Shown here: one piece after another, positions 8,455-18,300 of the stretch
Numbering within the stretch: position 1 is the stretch's first letter
How the letters are laid out: the number at the start of each line of letters is the position of its first letter
NCBI GenBank assembly: GCA_003597945.1
Contig: QZJS01000031.1
Coordinates: 1 to 62,089 of the forward strand
Origin: Desulfobacteraceae bacterium
Lineage (GTDB): Bacteria; Desulfobacterota; Desulfobacteria; Desulfobacterales; Desulfosalsimonadaceae
Reading direction: 5' to 3'
Length of the DNA: 62,089 bases
Notes under the pieces: model-generated
The model's input: the letters and a program-made list of their open reading frames with translations, nothing else
Database searches by the model: none
What the model was told of the DNA's origin: nothing
Position numbers and translations under genes: made by a program

Positions 8455-9940
8455 AATACTGCACCTGGTAGGTCATGACCTCAAGCCCGGGCTGGCGCCA
8501 GGCCTTTGCCGGCAGGCCGGCCTTCAGGCAGAGATGATCCAGAAACATTTCCGGATCCGGGAGCTGTTCCCAGACCTGGGGCAGAAATGTTGAGGAATAG
8601 GGGCCTTTTCGAAGGATCACGCCGTCGATATGGGGCCGGAGCCTGGCGATAAGGTCTTTTCCGTCAGTATAGGCCAGGGGCCGGGGTTCGGTGAGCAGGC
8701 TGATTTCGATGTCCACCCGGTCGAGCTCCTCACGGCTCAAGGGTCGGAAGCGCGGGTCCCGGAAGGCCGCGCTGATGGCGTTTTCTTTGATGCTGTCGAT
8801 GAGTTTGCGGTCAGGTGAAAGATTGCCGATGCAGCCCCGCAGTTGGTGATCGATTTTTAAAGTCACGAAGGTGCCGCGCCGCATGTTAAGAATATCGTCG
8901 GCAATGGATGCCGCGGCATCGCCTGTATGATCGTCTGGCGCGTTGAGTTTTTCCGCGATGGCGGCGCGGGCGACGTTAAGAAGAGCTTCGCCTTCTTTTT
9001 CTCCGATAAGTTGAGCTGAGGTGGTTTTTTGATCGGGCATGTTAGTTTCTCCATCATTTCCAAAAAATGCAATGGCGGCATAACCGACAACCCGCTGCCG
9101 GTCCCCGGCGGTGTCGCCGGAGTTGCAGGCGTGAAGCAAAACGGGCTGCCAGTTGTGCCGGCGGGCAAGGCGGATAAGGACTTGCAGCGGGATCATGCCG
9201 CAGGCCCGGTCCGGGGAGCTGGATAATGTTTTGTGATCTAATCGCAGGATCATGTCGATGGTGGCCCGGTCTTTTTCAACAGCGTCTTTATAAGTCAGGA
9301 AATGGGACAGATCCGAGCTTGTCACCACCAGCGTATCCGGGCCGATGATGGTGTCAACAGCATCAACATATTGTCCGATATCTCCGGGCCCCATGACAAT
9401 AGGCACCAGAGAAAAATCTTTAATGTAATACTTTAGAAATGGAACTATAACTTCCAAAGAATGTTCATTTTTATCAGAAGAAGATATAGCTCTGAAAATT
9501 TCGGATTGCTCCCGCAGCCGGGCCGCATCCGGATGAAGCGAAACAGCTCCGAGGGGCGTGTCATATGCATCCACATGGCTGACGGCGCATCCCCGAAACC
9601 CCAGCCGGTGATCCGGGCCCATGAGAATTACTTTTTTAAACCGCCCGGAGGAAAGCACCCGGGACGCGTGGGCCGCCGTCAGACCGGAATAGGGATAACC
9701 CGCATGGGGCATGACCAGTGCCTTAAGCGGCCGGTCCGCGGGGAGTAAAAGTTCTGTCCCGGCGGCGTCTCGGGTCAGGCGTTCGATCAGCGCGGTCAGT
9801 TGTTTAGGATCATCGGGATAAAAACTGCCGGCATAGACGGGCTTTCTGAGGGTTTCCGCGGTTAACGCCGGGCAGGGCGCCGACATAGCGGCCAGCCAAA
9901 AGATAAAAAAGACAAATATGAAGCGTCTTATGATTTTCAT
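8438..9940 (-). CDS. amrB/amrA: AmmeMemoRadiSam MEMO1-AMMECR1 fusion with signal peptide
   Basis: 500 residues from ATG 9940, which begins a classical signal peptide (MKIIRRFIFVFFIFWLAAM, then a PALTA-E cleavage region); a frame from 10009 would bury the signal behind 23 residues. Residues about 30-300 are a MEMO1 domain (HAGYPYSG, GPDHR, NEHSLEV, SSDLSHF, ACGMIPL), related to class III extradiol dioxygenases. Residues about 315-500 are an AMMECR1 domain with the hallmark LRGCIG. The two are often separate genes; here they are one exported polypeptide. First gene of the operon, divergent from the HEAT-repeat gene across 227 bases in which I see no clear promoter. Confidence 0.88.
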   Translation of the reverse strand: MKIIRRFIFVFFIFWLAAMSAPCPALTAETLRKPVYAGSFYPDDPKQLTALIERLTRDAAGTELLLPADRPLKALVMPHAGYPYSGLTAAHASRVLSSGRFKKVILMGPDHRLGFRGCAVSHVDAYDTPLGAVSLHPDAARLREQSEIFRAISSSDKNEHSLEVIVPFLKYYIKDFSLVPIVMGPGDIGQYVDAVDTIIGPDTLVVTSSDLSHFLTYKDAVEKDRATIDMILRLDHKTLSSSPDRACGMIPLQVLIRLARRHNWQPVLLHACNSGDTAGDRQRVVGYAAIAFFGNDGETNMPDQKTTSAQLIGEKEGEALLNVARAAIAEKLNAPDDHTGDAAASIADDILNMRRGTFVTLKIDHQLRGCIGNLSPDRKLIDSIKENAISAAFRDPRFRPLSREELDRVDIEISLLTEPRPLAYTDGKDLIARLRPHIDGVILRKGPYSSTFLPQVWEQLPDPEMFLDHLCLKAGLPAKAWRQPGLEVMTYQVQYFEEKR

Positions 9941-10167
9941 GATATGAACATGATGATTTGAAAAAATTCGGTTTTTTTGTCCGGATTTTTCGGGAAACGT
10001 CAAAGACATTGTCAGATGATTCTCAGGATAATCAGACCTGTTCGAACTGTCAATAAAAAGCGGTTTATCAAAACCCTCAAATGGGATTTCCTTTTCCAGG
10101 CTTTTGTGATAATGATTAATGATTCACCGGTTCCAAATATTACACATTTCTTTTCAGGTCTCAGGCA

Positions 10168-12999
10168 ATGAAAACACATTTGGTTGTTCTGCAATCCGGC
10201 GTGATGGACCCATTGGCAAAACTTGGCCCGGCATCCCGGTCCGGTCGGATTTATTTGCGATTATCCACCCCCTTGCCCGAAGGCGAAGGCATTATTTTAA
10301 AATTAATGGGGATGTCGCCGCATAAATCTTACCTGCTGGATGGTTTCATCGTTTCCTGCTTTCCAATCCGGGACACTCTTTTTCAAGTGCAGGCGGATGT
10401 CAGCCAGAGCCTGGCGGCCCTGCTTATACAAAATGAAACAGATAGTCCCCCGGCCAAATCTCCACCCAAGACCCGCCCGGAAGCGCCGGCCAAAATCCGG
10501 AAAGAGGCGATTAAAAAAACGCCGGAAAAACCGAAGACAAGGGAAATAGTGGAGCTTCCTGAAATTGAAGAAATTGAAGAAATTAGCATCACGGATATGG
10601 TGGAAATCCTGCCGGATGACAACGCCATGCCATCGGCCCACGCGGCGCCCACATATCCAGGAGATACTGTTTCAGAGGATTCAGGCAAGATCCTTGGGAT
10701 GGAAGATATCCGGCAGATTATCAGCCAGGAAGAAATGGCCATCCCTGTTGAAGTTGAAAAACCGGCGCCTGCTCCGGTGATTAAAGAAAAAAAGACATTA
10801 ACCGACGCGGAACGCAAAAAAGCGGAACCAGTGGGCAAGTTTCTTGTGAACCTGACCAAGGCCATGTGCAGGAGCGGATATTATGACCCCGAACATCCAA
10901 GCGCCGCAAACGCTAAAAAAGGGTTGTACGAAGAATTTATCAATAATGCCGGTCAATATAATGAAATCGTTTTCACCCGTGAAAAATCCCGTGAATTAAT
11001 CGATATCTTCATTACAGGGGTTACGGATGAACAGGTCAGTGTCCGCATGCTGGTGGGCGCAAACGCGGCCGAACTTTTTCTTCCCAAGTTAAGCGATTAC
11101 TATGATCGTAAAGGTCTTCTGAGTTTTGCCATCCGGAAAGAAATCGCCCTGGAACATTTTGACCGGTTTATCGATATTATGAGTGATCCGGCCGTGGATC
11201 GGCACGAGTCCGTAAAGGCCGGCGATGTTCTCACAAAAGCCTTGATTGATAACGAGATCACTGAAATATCAACGGTTTTTGTCAGCGACAGAATCGATCT
11301 GGGACTGGATGTGCCCTGGCGGGTGGAAATGGCCATCCAGCGACTGGCCAAGGATTTCAAGATCATGCCGATGTTTAAGAATGTTTCCACGGATGCCTTG
11401 AAACAGATAAAAATGCAGACAATCGCCGATATTCTGCGTCCCCTCAAGCATCCCCGGTATTATAATGATTTTCTCGTGAACTGTCATATCATTTCCCGTC
11501 AGGTAAAGGATTTGCCCCCTGAAGAAATTGAAGGCATTATCGTGGACGCTTTCCCCATCGGCCTGCTGATCCCCACAACCCAGTTTACTTTTGAAGAGCT
11601 TGAGCGCCTGGAAAAATTAAGACGGGAGCAGCCCGAAGAAAATAAAATCCATCACCGCCTGATCGGCATCCGGCGGGTTCTCAGGCTTGTCGCGGGTCGT
11701 GTTGCCCGGGAACGACCCAGTGGCGCCATCTACTATCTAACCCAATTGTATCGTAATGAAATTCTTTCGTTTCACGATCTGCCTCCCGAAGCGCAGTATC
11801 TGATAAATTCCAGCAAGATAGCCGCTGATATTATTTCTGATTTCTCAAAATATGAGAAGATGCTTCTGCGTTCCGATATGCCGGGAGATGCGGTAACCTG
11901 CCTGAAATGTTTCCGCCGGGCGGCCAATACGTTAATTGAAGATAAAAACTATGATATTCTAACCAAAATTTCTCGTCTGATCCGGGAATCGGTAAATGGA
12001 AACAAATTATTGCAGTCTGATGACTTCATCCGGGAACTGCTGTCCCAGCCGGCCAGCCTTGAAATGGAAAGTGCCGAGCCCATCCGTAGAGATTCGCCGG
12101 AACCATCAGCAGTTTTGCTTGATTTTATTTTTGCCGCTCATTCAGCACTGCTGTTAAAGGCATTTATCGAAGCAGTGCCCGAAGACCGCAAAAAAATAGG
12201 AGCGATCATAGAAACGATCGAGAGTCTTGGTGTACGGATGATGACCCGGATTTTGTCGGAAAGCAAGGACAAGGAAATTCGTAAAACCGCGGTTGAAACC
12301 CTTATCCGTATGGGGGAATGGTCCCGGAAATGGGCGCTCGATACCCTGGAAAACATAAAAAGCGCCTGGTACCTGCACCGCAATGCCATGATGATCCTGC
12401 GAAACGTTTCAAAACATGCGGAGGATTTTGAACCGGTACGGATGTTTATCTCCCATGAAAATGCGCGGATCAGGGAAGAGGTGATCGGACTGATTGTTGC
12501 CCTGCGGCCGTCAGACAGGGAATTGCTGATCATTGAAGCATTAGATGATGACGATGCCAGGGTACGCTGGCGCGCGGTACGGGCCCTTTCGGACATTTCA
12601 CCGATTTCCGGACCAGGATTAAATGAAATACTGGCAATCGTCACTGCCCCGCTGGAAAAAGAAAAAAGTGCGGCCACGGAACAGAAAAAAAAGATCGCCA
12701 ACCTGATCAGCGCCATCAACGGTATGCCTGAAATTCCGAATCTCTCCAGGGTGGAATACGATATTTTAACGGTAATTGACTCCCTATCCACACAAGACGG
12801 AGGGATTCTCAAGTTTTTAAAGAAAAAGACAATAGCGGAAGAAGATGCTGCAGTAATCAAGGCGGCCTTGCCGCTTCTGGCACGCATCGGCACTACGGCC
12901 TCTGAAAAGCTGCTGACCCGGATACAAAGTCTGCTTCCGCATTCGTCCGGGGAAATTGAATCGGCACTTGGAAAAATAAGGGAAAGGGAAGGCCATTAG
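10168..12999 (+). CDS. Large HEAT-repeat protein of unknown function
   Basis: 943 residues, no signal peptide. The first about 85 residues look like a small beta-rich domain that I cannot name. Residues about 90-210 are a low-complexity Pro/Lys/Glu linker. The rest is all-helical; HEAT-like repeats are clearest at about 720-850 (DDDDARVRWRAVRALSDIS is typical). A scaffold or regulatory role is usual for this architecture, but no partner can be read from the sequence. It is followed after 30 bases by a phosphoesterase gene, probably co-transcribed, and divergent from the AmmeMemoRadiSam operon. Confidence 0.65.
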   Translation: MKTHLVVLQSGVMDPLAKLGPASRSGRIYLRLSTPLPEGEGIILKLMGMSPHKSYLLDGFIVSCFPIRDTLFQVQADVSQSLAALLIQNETDSPPAKSPPKTRPEAPAKIRKEAIKKTPEKPKTREIVELPEIEEIEEISITDMVEILPDDNAMPSAHAAPTYPGDTVSEDSGKILGMEDIRQIISQEEMAIPVEVEKPAPAPVIKEKKTLTDAERKKAEPVGKFLVNLTKAMCRSGYYDPEHPSAANAKKGLYEEFINNAGQYNEIVFTREKSRELIDIFITGVTDEQVSVRMLVGANAAELFLPKLSDYYDRKGLLSFAIRKEIALEHFDRFIDIMSDPAVDRHESVKAGDVLTKALIDNEITEISTVFVSDRIDLGLDVPWRVEMAIQRLAKDFKIMPMFKNVSTDALKQIKMQTIADILRPLKHPRYYNDFLVNCHIISRQVKDLPPEEIEGIIVDAFPIGLLIPTTQFTFEELERLEKLRREQPEENKIHHRLIGIRRVLRLVAGRVARERPSGAIYYLTQLYRNEILSFHDLPPEAQYLINSSKIAADIISDFSKYEKMLLRSDMPGDAVTCLKCFRRAANTLIEDKNYDILTKISRLIRESVNGNKLLQSDDFIRELLSQPASLEMESAEPIRRDSPEPSAVLLDFIFAAHSALLLKAFIEAVPEDRKKIGAIIETIESLGVRMMTRILSESKDKEIRKTAVETLIRMGEWSRKWALDTLENIKSAWYLHRNAMMILRNVSKHAEDFEPVRMFISHENARIREEVIGLIVALRPSDRELLIIEALDDDDARVRWRAVRALSDISPISGPGLNEILAIVTAPLEKEKSAATEQKKKIANLISAINGMPEIPNLSRVEYDILTVIDSLSTQDGGILKFLKKKTIAEEDAAVIKAALPLLARIGTTASEKLLTRIQSLLPHSSGEIESALGKIREREGH

Positions 13000-13029
13000 G
13001 AACGACTGCGGAAAAGAGGAGAAAAAAAT

Positions 13030-13686
13030 ATGAACATCCTTGGATTGACCGATATTCACGGCCATGTGAAAGCGTTGCAAAATATGAATGATATGATCCT
13101 GACAGCCGATTTGATTCTTCTGGTTGGCGATATCACCAATTTTGGTCGCCAGGCCGAAACCGAAAGCATTTTGTCGGCCCTTGAGCCTCATGGGAAAAAG
13201 GTGCTGGCGGTATCCGGCAACTGTGATTATCCGGAAGTGGATGCCTGTTTAACGGATCGCAACCTCAACCTCCATGCCACAAGTGTTGTTGTGGACGGCA
13301 TCGGTTTTCTGGGCTTGGGTGGATCACTGATCACGCCTTTCGGCACACCCAATGAAATGAGCGAAGACGAGATTGAATCCCGTCTGGAAAGGGCTTATGC
13401 GCGGCTTGAACCGGATACGCCGTTTGTGCTGGTCTCTCACCAGCCGCCCCATGACACGCGTTGTGATCGGCTGGCGTCTGGCATGCATGTGGGAAGTCGC
13501 ATGGTCCGCAATTTTATTGAAAAACGACGGCCCCTGGCCTGCTTTACCGGCCATATCCATGAATCCGTGGGAACGGACCGGATCGGCGCTACGCCGATTA
13601 TCAATCCTGGTCCATTAGGCACGGGTTTTTATGCGTTTGCCGAAATAAACCGCCAGAGCGCAAGCGTCGACATCCGGCCAATCTAA
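13030..13686 (+). CDS. Calcineurin-like metallophosphoesterase
   Basis: 218-residue cytoplasmic metallophosphoesterase. All five metal motifs are visible: LTDIHGH (DxH), VGDITN (GD), SGNCD (GNxD/E), SHQPPHD, and TGHIHES (GHxH). Substrate is unknown; compact proteins of this group are often annotated as YfcE-like or uncharacterised phosphodiesterases. The start has AGAGGAG ahead of it. It lies 30 bases after the HEAT-repeat gene and converges on the M48 protease gene. Confidence 0.8.
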   Translation: MNILGLTDIHGHVKALQNMNDMILTADLILLVGDITNFGRQAETESILSALEPHGKKVLAVSGNCDYPEVDACLTDRNLNLHATSVVVDGIGFLGLGGSLITPFGTPNEMSEDEIESRLERAYARLEPDTPFVLVSHQPPHDTRCDRLASGMHVGSRMVRNFIEKRRPLACFTGHIHESVGTDRIGATPIINPGPLGTGFYAFAEINRQSASVDIRPI

Positions 13687-13745
13687 AGCCGCGGTAAATG
13701 CGAGATAGGAAAATAGAAACCGGCGTCAAAAAATACCAAAAAACG

Positions 13746-14675
13746 TCATGACGGGTCCCGGTACGAAAGGAATCGCGTTTTTGCGGTGGCCATTTCACCG
13801 GCATCCGGATAATCGGCCATAGCTGCTTTGCACCTGGAAATCCTTTCCGACAGCGGCGGATGGGTGGAAAACCAGGAACCTTTATGGGTGGCCGTTGCCT
13901 GCTGGCGGGCCAGCATTTCCAGAACCCGGATCAGGCCCGCCGGGTCATAGCCGGTGCGATAGGCGAAATCCATGCCTGAACGGTCCGCTTCAAATTCCAT
14001 GTTCCGGTCAAGGCCCTTGTCAAAAAGGACTGTCTGCAGATCGCCTACCATCTCCCGGTATTTCTGACCTTGTTCTCCCTTCATCCCGACGGTCCCGACC
14101 TTGGCCGCGCCTTCAAAGAATTTGGCCCGCTGGATGGACTGCAGGGCGTGCTTATGAGCCACATGACCGACTTCATGGGCCAAAACGCAAGCCAGCTCCG
14201 CTTCGTCGCCCATGCCTTTCACCAGACTGGAACTTAGAAAAATAATGCCGCCGGGACAGGCGAATGCATTATATAAGGGACTGTCCACCACCACAAAATA
14301 ATACGGGATGTCCGGCCGCAGGGAATTGCGGGCCGCGGCATTTCCGAGCAGATTCACATAACGTTGCAGCCTCTGATCTTTTACCGGCTGGCCGTATCGC
14401 TGAAAACCTTCCAGAGCCAGGGTTTCGCCGATGGTGAATTCACTCTGGTAGTCTATCCCTTCGATGCTCTGGGCCATCCCCGTGACCCCATCGAGAACCT
14501 GGCGGGTTCTTCTGAGATCCTTGTTTTTCTGTTCCGGATCAATGATATCAAAAAGCTTGAAGGCGAATGCCGGACCGGCGGCCAGCAGCAGGGTAAAGGG
14601 ACCTGCCAGCCTGATAAAATCCCGGCGTCGGATGCGCGGCGCGGATGCGGGTCTATCAACATGAGGTTTATGCAT
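13746..14675 (-). CDS. Exported M48-family metalloprotease
   Basis: 309-residue zinc metalloprotease. The N-terminus carries a twin-arginine-like signal (RIRRRDFIRLAG, hydrophobic core, GPAFA), so it should act in the periplasm. The zinc site is HEVGHVAHKH with the downstream glutamate in NMEFEADRSGMDFA; the substrate-cleft segment PLYNAFACPGGIIFLSSSL is typical of the family (BepA/YfgC, LoiP). It lacks the TPR tail of BepA. AAAGGAG precedes the start. It is the last gene of the five-gene envelope operon, 94 bases after the SH3 gene, and may process or be controlled by the CHAT protein (inference). Confidence 0.85.
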   Translation of the reverse strand: MHKPHVDRPASAPRIRRRDFIRLAGPFTLLLAAGPAFAFKLFDIIDPEQKNKDLRRTRQVLDGVTGMAQSIEGIDYQSEFTIGETLALEGFQRYGQPVKDQRLQRYVNLLGNAAARNSLRPDIPYYFVVVDSPLYNAFACPGGIIFLSSSLVKGMGDEAELACVLAHEVGHVAHKHALQSIQRAKFFEGAAKVGTVGMKGEQGQKYREMVGDLQTVLFDKGLDRNMEFEADRSGMDFAYRTGYDPAGLIRVLEMLARQQATATHKGSWFSTHPPLSERISRCKAAMADYPDAGEMATAKTRFLSYRDPS

Positions 14676-14769
14676 TAGATTTTTCTCCTTTTATTCGAAT
14701 GCAAAAGAACCGGGCCTGATGCCGGTTATTCTAATTTATCAGGTTCCTGCATTATGTGCGCCGGGGCGG

Positions 14770-15297
14770 CTAATAAGCGTATTCTCCGATTTTTCCTTCT
14801 TTTAAAAACAGATCAATATCGCTTTTATCCATGGTCAGCGACAAGACCATATCCAGTGCGGCCCGGCTTTCGGCCGGGGTTCCGGTCTGGTTGGCATATT
14901 CCTGGGCTTCGGGAGACAGGCCCCGGATGCTGCGGGAGCTGTCCGCGGCGTCCGCCTCAATAGAGCTTCCCGTCAGGCCGCCAAGGAGTCCGCCGATGCC
15001 GCCGGACCCGCTGTCTGAAGCAATATCCGCCGGCGGTTCCGCGGAAACTTTGCCCCTGAAGATCCATCCGGTTTTCCCGTCAGGCGCAATCACCTTGTAC
15101 CAGCGGTTTTCAAAGGTGGAAACGGATAGTTGCGTGCCGCGTTTTAACGTTGCAACGGTTTCAGATGATGTGGAGCGTTCCGACTGGAGCGTTGCGTCTT
15201 CGGATGTCACCCAGACCTTGTCTGGATCGGCAAACGCAAGCACGGCCAGGTTCAGGAGGACGAATGTCATGATCAGGCGGACAGAAATGGTTTTCAT
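14770..15297 (-). CDS. Exported SH3-domain protein
   Basis: 175 residues: a signal peptide (cleavage near AFA-DPDKV), then a bacterial SH3 domain at about 30-85 (VTSEDATLQSERSTSSETVA, LKRGTQLSV, WYKVIAPDGKTGWIFRGKV). A Gly/Ser-rich linker (SDSGSGGIGGLLGG) and a helical tail ending in KSDIDLFLKEGKIGEYAY follow. SH3b domains usually bind peptidoglycan or proline-rich peptides, so it may tether the neighbouring proteases in the periplasm. It follows the CHAT gene by 53 bases with GAGGG before the start. The tail is not recognised. Confidence 0.75.
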   Translation of the reverse strand: MKTISVRLIMTFVLLNLAVLAFADPDKVWVTSEDATLQSERSTSSETVATLKRGTQLSVSTFENRWYKVIAPDGKTGWIFRGKVSAEPPADIASDSGSGGIGGLLGGLTGSSIEADAADSSRSIRGLSPEAQEYANQTGTPAESRAALDMVLSLTMDKSDIDLFLKEGKIGEYAY

Positions 15298-15350
15298 GAG
15301 TTTCCCTCTTTATTTAGATCGTTTCAACGGCAACGCACGATACGTTTTCA

Positions 15351-18300
15351 TTATTCATAATCGCCGGCCAGCGTAAAGGCCCCCCAGTATCCGGGGTGGG
15401 GATACCGGCTCTTGACGTGACGCATGGCATCCCGGATGCTTTTGGCCTTGTTTTGTTCCATGTAGCGCCGATAAAAGGACTTGATCAGCATTGCCGTTGA
15501 AACATCGCTGACCCGCCACAGGCTCGAAATCACCGCATGGGTGCCCGCGTACAAAAACGACCGGTTCAACCCGACCACGTCGTCGCCGGCGCTGACTTTT
15601 CCCAGCCCGGTCTGACAGGCGCTTAACACCACCAGTTCGGCATTGATGGTCAAACCGAAGATCTCTCTGGCCGATAAATCGCCGGCATGGTGACCGGCAA
15701 GGACATCGGCTCCCCTCCGAGACGCGAGTTTTAATGCCGACAGCAGGGGATTTACGGGATCAAATTCTCCGTGGGAGGCTATATGAATAATATCAAATCT
15801 GTCGATATTGTCAACCACCCAGTCCCTGGTGGCCTTTTCCCGGGTCAGGACGGTGATGGCCGGAAAATTCCAGCCGATGGCATGCACTTCGTGCTCGGCA
15901 AAGGGGAGGTTTAATATGGGATCACCGAGATCCGGGTTGCCCACGGCCAGCACTTCAATCTTCTGCTTGTCATATGAAGTCCGCTTTGTAACACTATATT
16001 CCAGAATACTGGCGCTGGGAAGGTAAAACAGGGCGTGGGTGTCCACCAGAAAACGATCTCCGTCAAAGAGCGTGGCAAACGACAGATAGTGCAGCGAGCC
16101 GTGGGGAATGATCCCGAGGGTGTCGATGCCGTCGAGCCAGGGCAGTATCGGCGCAACAAGTCGATGATAAAGATCGCGGCCGTGTTTTTCAAAAGGTTCG
16201 AGGTTCTGCAAGATCCGCCGGTAAACCAGGATTTCCTGTTCCAGCGTGGTTTTATCCGCGGGGACCCGGACCAGGCGGATGGCGGCGCTTTGGGCTCCAC
16301 CCGGATTTTTTGGTGTGAGTATCCAGCAGAGGATTTCTTTGTCGGTTACGTAATAGGAGGCAAGGGCCACGCCGGGGGAAAGATTTTTTATAATCGACGC
16401 CGCATCAACGGGCGTAACCGATACCATTGCGGCAAGTTCGGGATTTAAGGCCTGGATGTCCGCCAGTGCGCCGTTAAGATCGTTTTGAAGGGTTTCCAGC
16501 CTGTCGGCATAGGCCTCTCGTTCATCTTCGCGGGTCGCGCCCGCGAGCATGGATTCAATTGTTTCGATTTCAGAACGGCGAAGCCTGATTTTTTCAAAAA
16601 GCGCGGTTTCCGCCGCATCCCCCAGGGTGATGGGCTGATTGCCCAGCAGGTCGATAAAATTGCGGGCACGGGAGCGTTCCGCGATTTCAAAGGCTTCTTC
16701 CCCGCGTTCCTGATCGGCCAGGAGCAGCACCAGGGCTTCATACACGGACAGCTTGTTTTCCAGGAAGCTTTCTTTGAGCGCGTCGATTTTCATCTCGGCC
16801 CGCAGGCCTTCGATCACATCAATGGCTTCTCTGAGCAATTGTTCAGCGGCCTGGGGGTCTTTGCGGAACTCAAGCTTGATTTTGGCCAGTCCGAAAAGTG
16901 ACCGCCACTCGGTTTCCCGCAGCATCATTGAGCGGGAAAGATCAAGGGCCTGGACAAAGGTGTTTTCAGCCTCGGCGAATCGGTTGAGATCGGTTTGCGC
17001 GCCGCCCAGTCCGAGCAGGGCCTTGGCCGCGTTGATTTTGTTGCCGATGGCGCTGGAAATGGCATGGGATTGTTCAAAGAGCGGCAGGGCGGTTTCCGGT
17101 TGTTTGAGCATAAGCCGGGTCAGGCCCTGGTTGCGGTAATCATAGGCGATGGCCCACTGGGAGCCGATTTCCAAATCAATGGCCAGGGCACGGTCAAACA
17201 TGCGCAATGCATCTTCGTATTGTGCCATATCCCGGTAAATCAGCCCGATATTGTTTAATGTGGTGGCAATTTCGTCCCGGCGAACCTTAAGGGTTTCAGC
17301 GGTTTTAAGGGCCTGGCGGAGTTCGGCCATTGCCTTGTCGTAATTGCCCAGGGTCCACCAGATCAGGCCGCCGGTGTTTTGCGCCATGACCTGCAGGCCG
17401 GGCCAGGGCGCGGCTTCGGCGGCTACGACAATCCGGCGCTGGAGTCGGAAAGCCTCTTCGTACCGGCCCTGGAACCAGGCGTTGTTGGCCTGTTCCATCA
17501 AAATGGTGAGATGGCCGAGAGAAGGTGGTTCGGCCGGATCATCGTCAACAAGCACAAGGGCTTGCTGGTAGTGTCGGTCGGCCGCGGAAAAATTGCCCAG
17601 CAGACGATAGCAGCGGCCGATATTAACCAGGGTCTCGGCTGTTTTTTCCGGGTTATCGCTTTGCCGATAGATTTCAAGTGCTTTTTTATAAAAGGAGATG
17701 GCTTCGGGATACCGGCTTAAGCGAAGATCGTAAATCCGGCCGATATTTAAGTTCTGGGCCGCCTGCAATTCCGGCATCCCCAGTGTTTCGCTCAATGTTT
17801 CCGCGGATGTAAACCGGCTCAGGGCGCTTTCATAGCGTGTGGCGTTTTCCAGCACGATCCCGAGATCGGTCATGGCCCGAATCAGGGCATCGTCTGCTTG
17901 CAGTTCGGACATAATTTCAACCGCGTTTTCAATGGGCGACACCGCCCGCGTGTAATCTTCAAGCCTTGCATAAATGAGTCCGAGCCGCAAAAGGGCCTCG
18001 GCATGAGCCGGGGTGTCGGGCTGGACCTTATCAAGCCGCTGCGCGAGCTGTTCGGCATAAACCCGAGCTTTTTCGATATTGCCGGATCTAAAGGCGCTTT
18101 CCCGGCCGATCTGAAAAAGGCCGGGCAGGTATTGGGCGTATTTTGGGACTTCCTCGGCCACGGAAATGGCATTGTCCATCATGGAAATAGCCGTAAAATC
18201 GTCCCCCGCGTCATAAGCGGCCCTGCCCGTCCGGACATAGGAAACGAAATTCTTATCGGCAAACGCTGCCGCGGCTTCGGGGGCCATGCCTTTGTATCCC

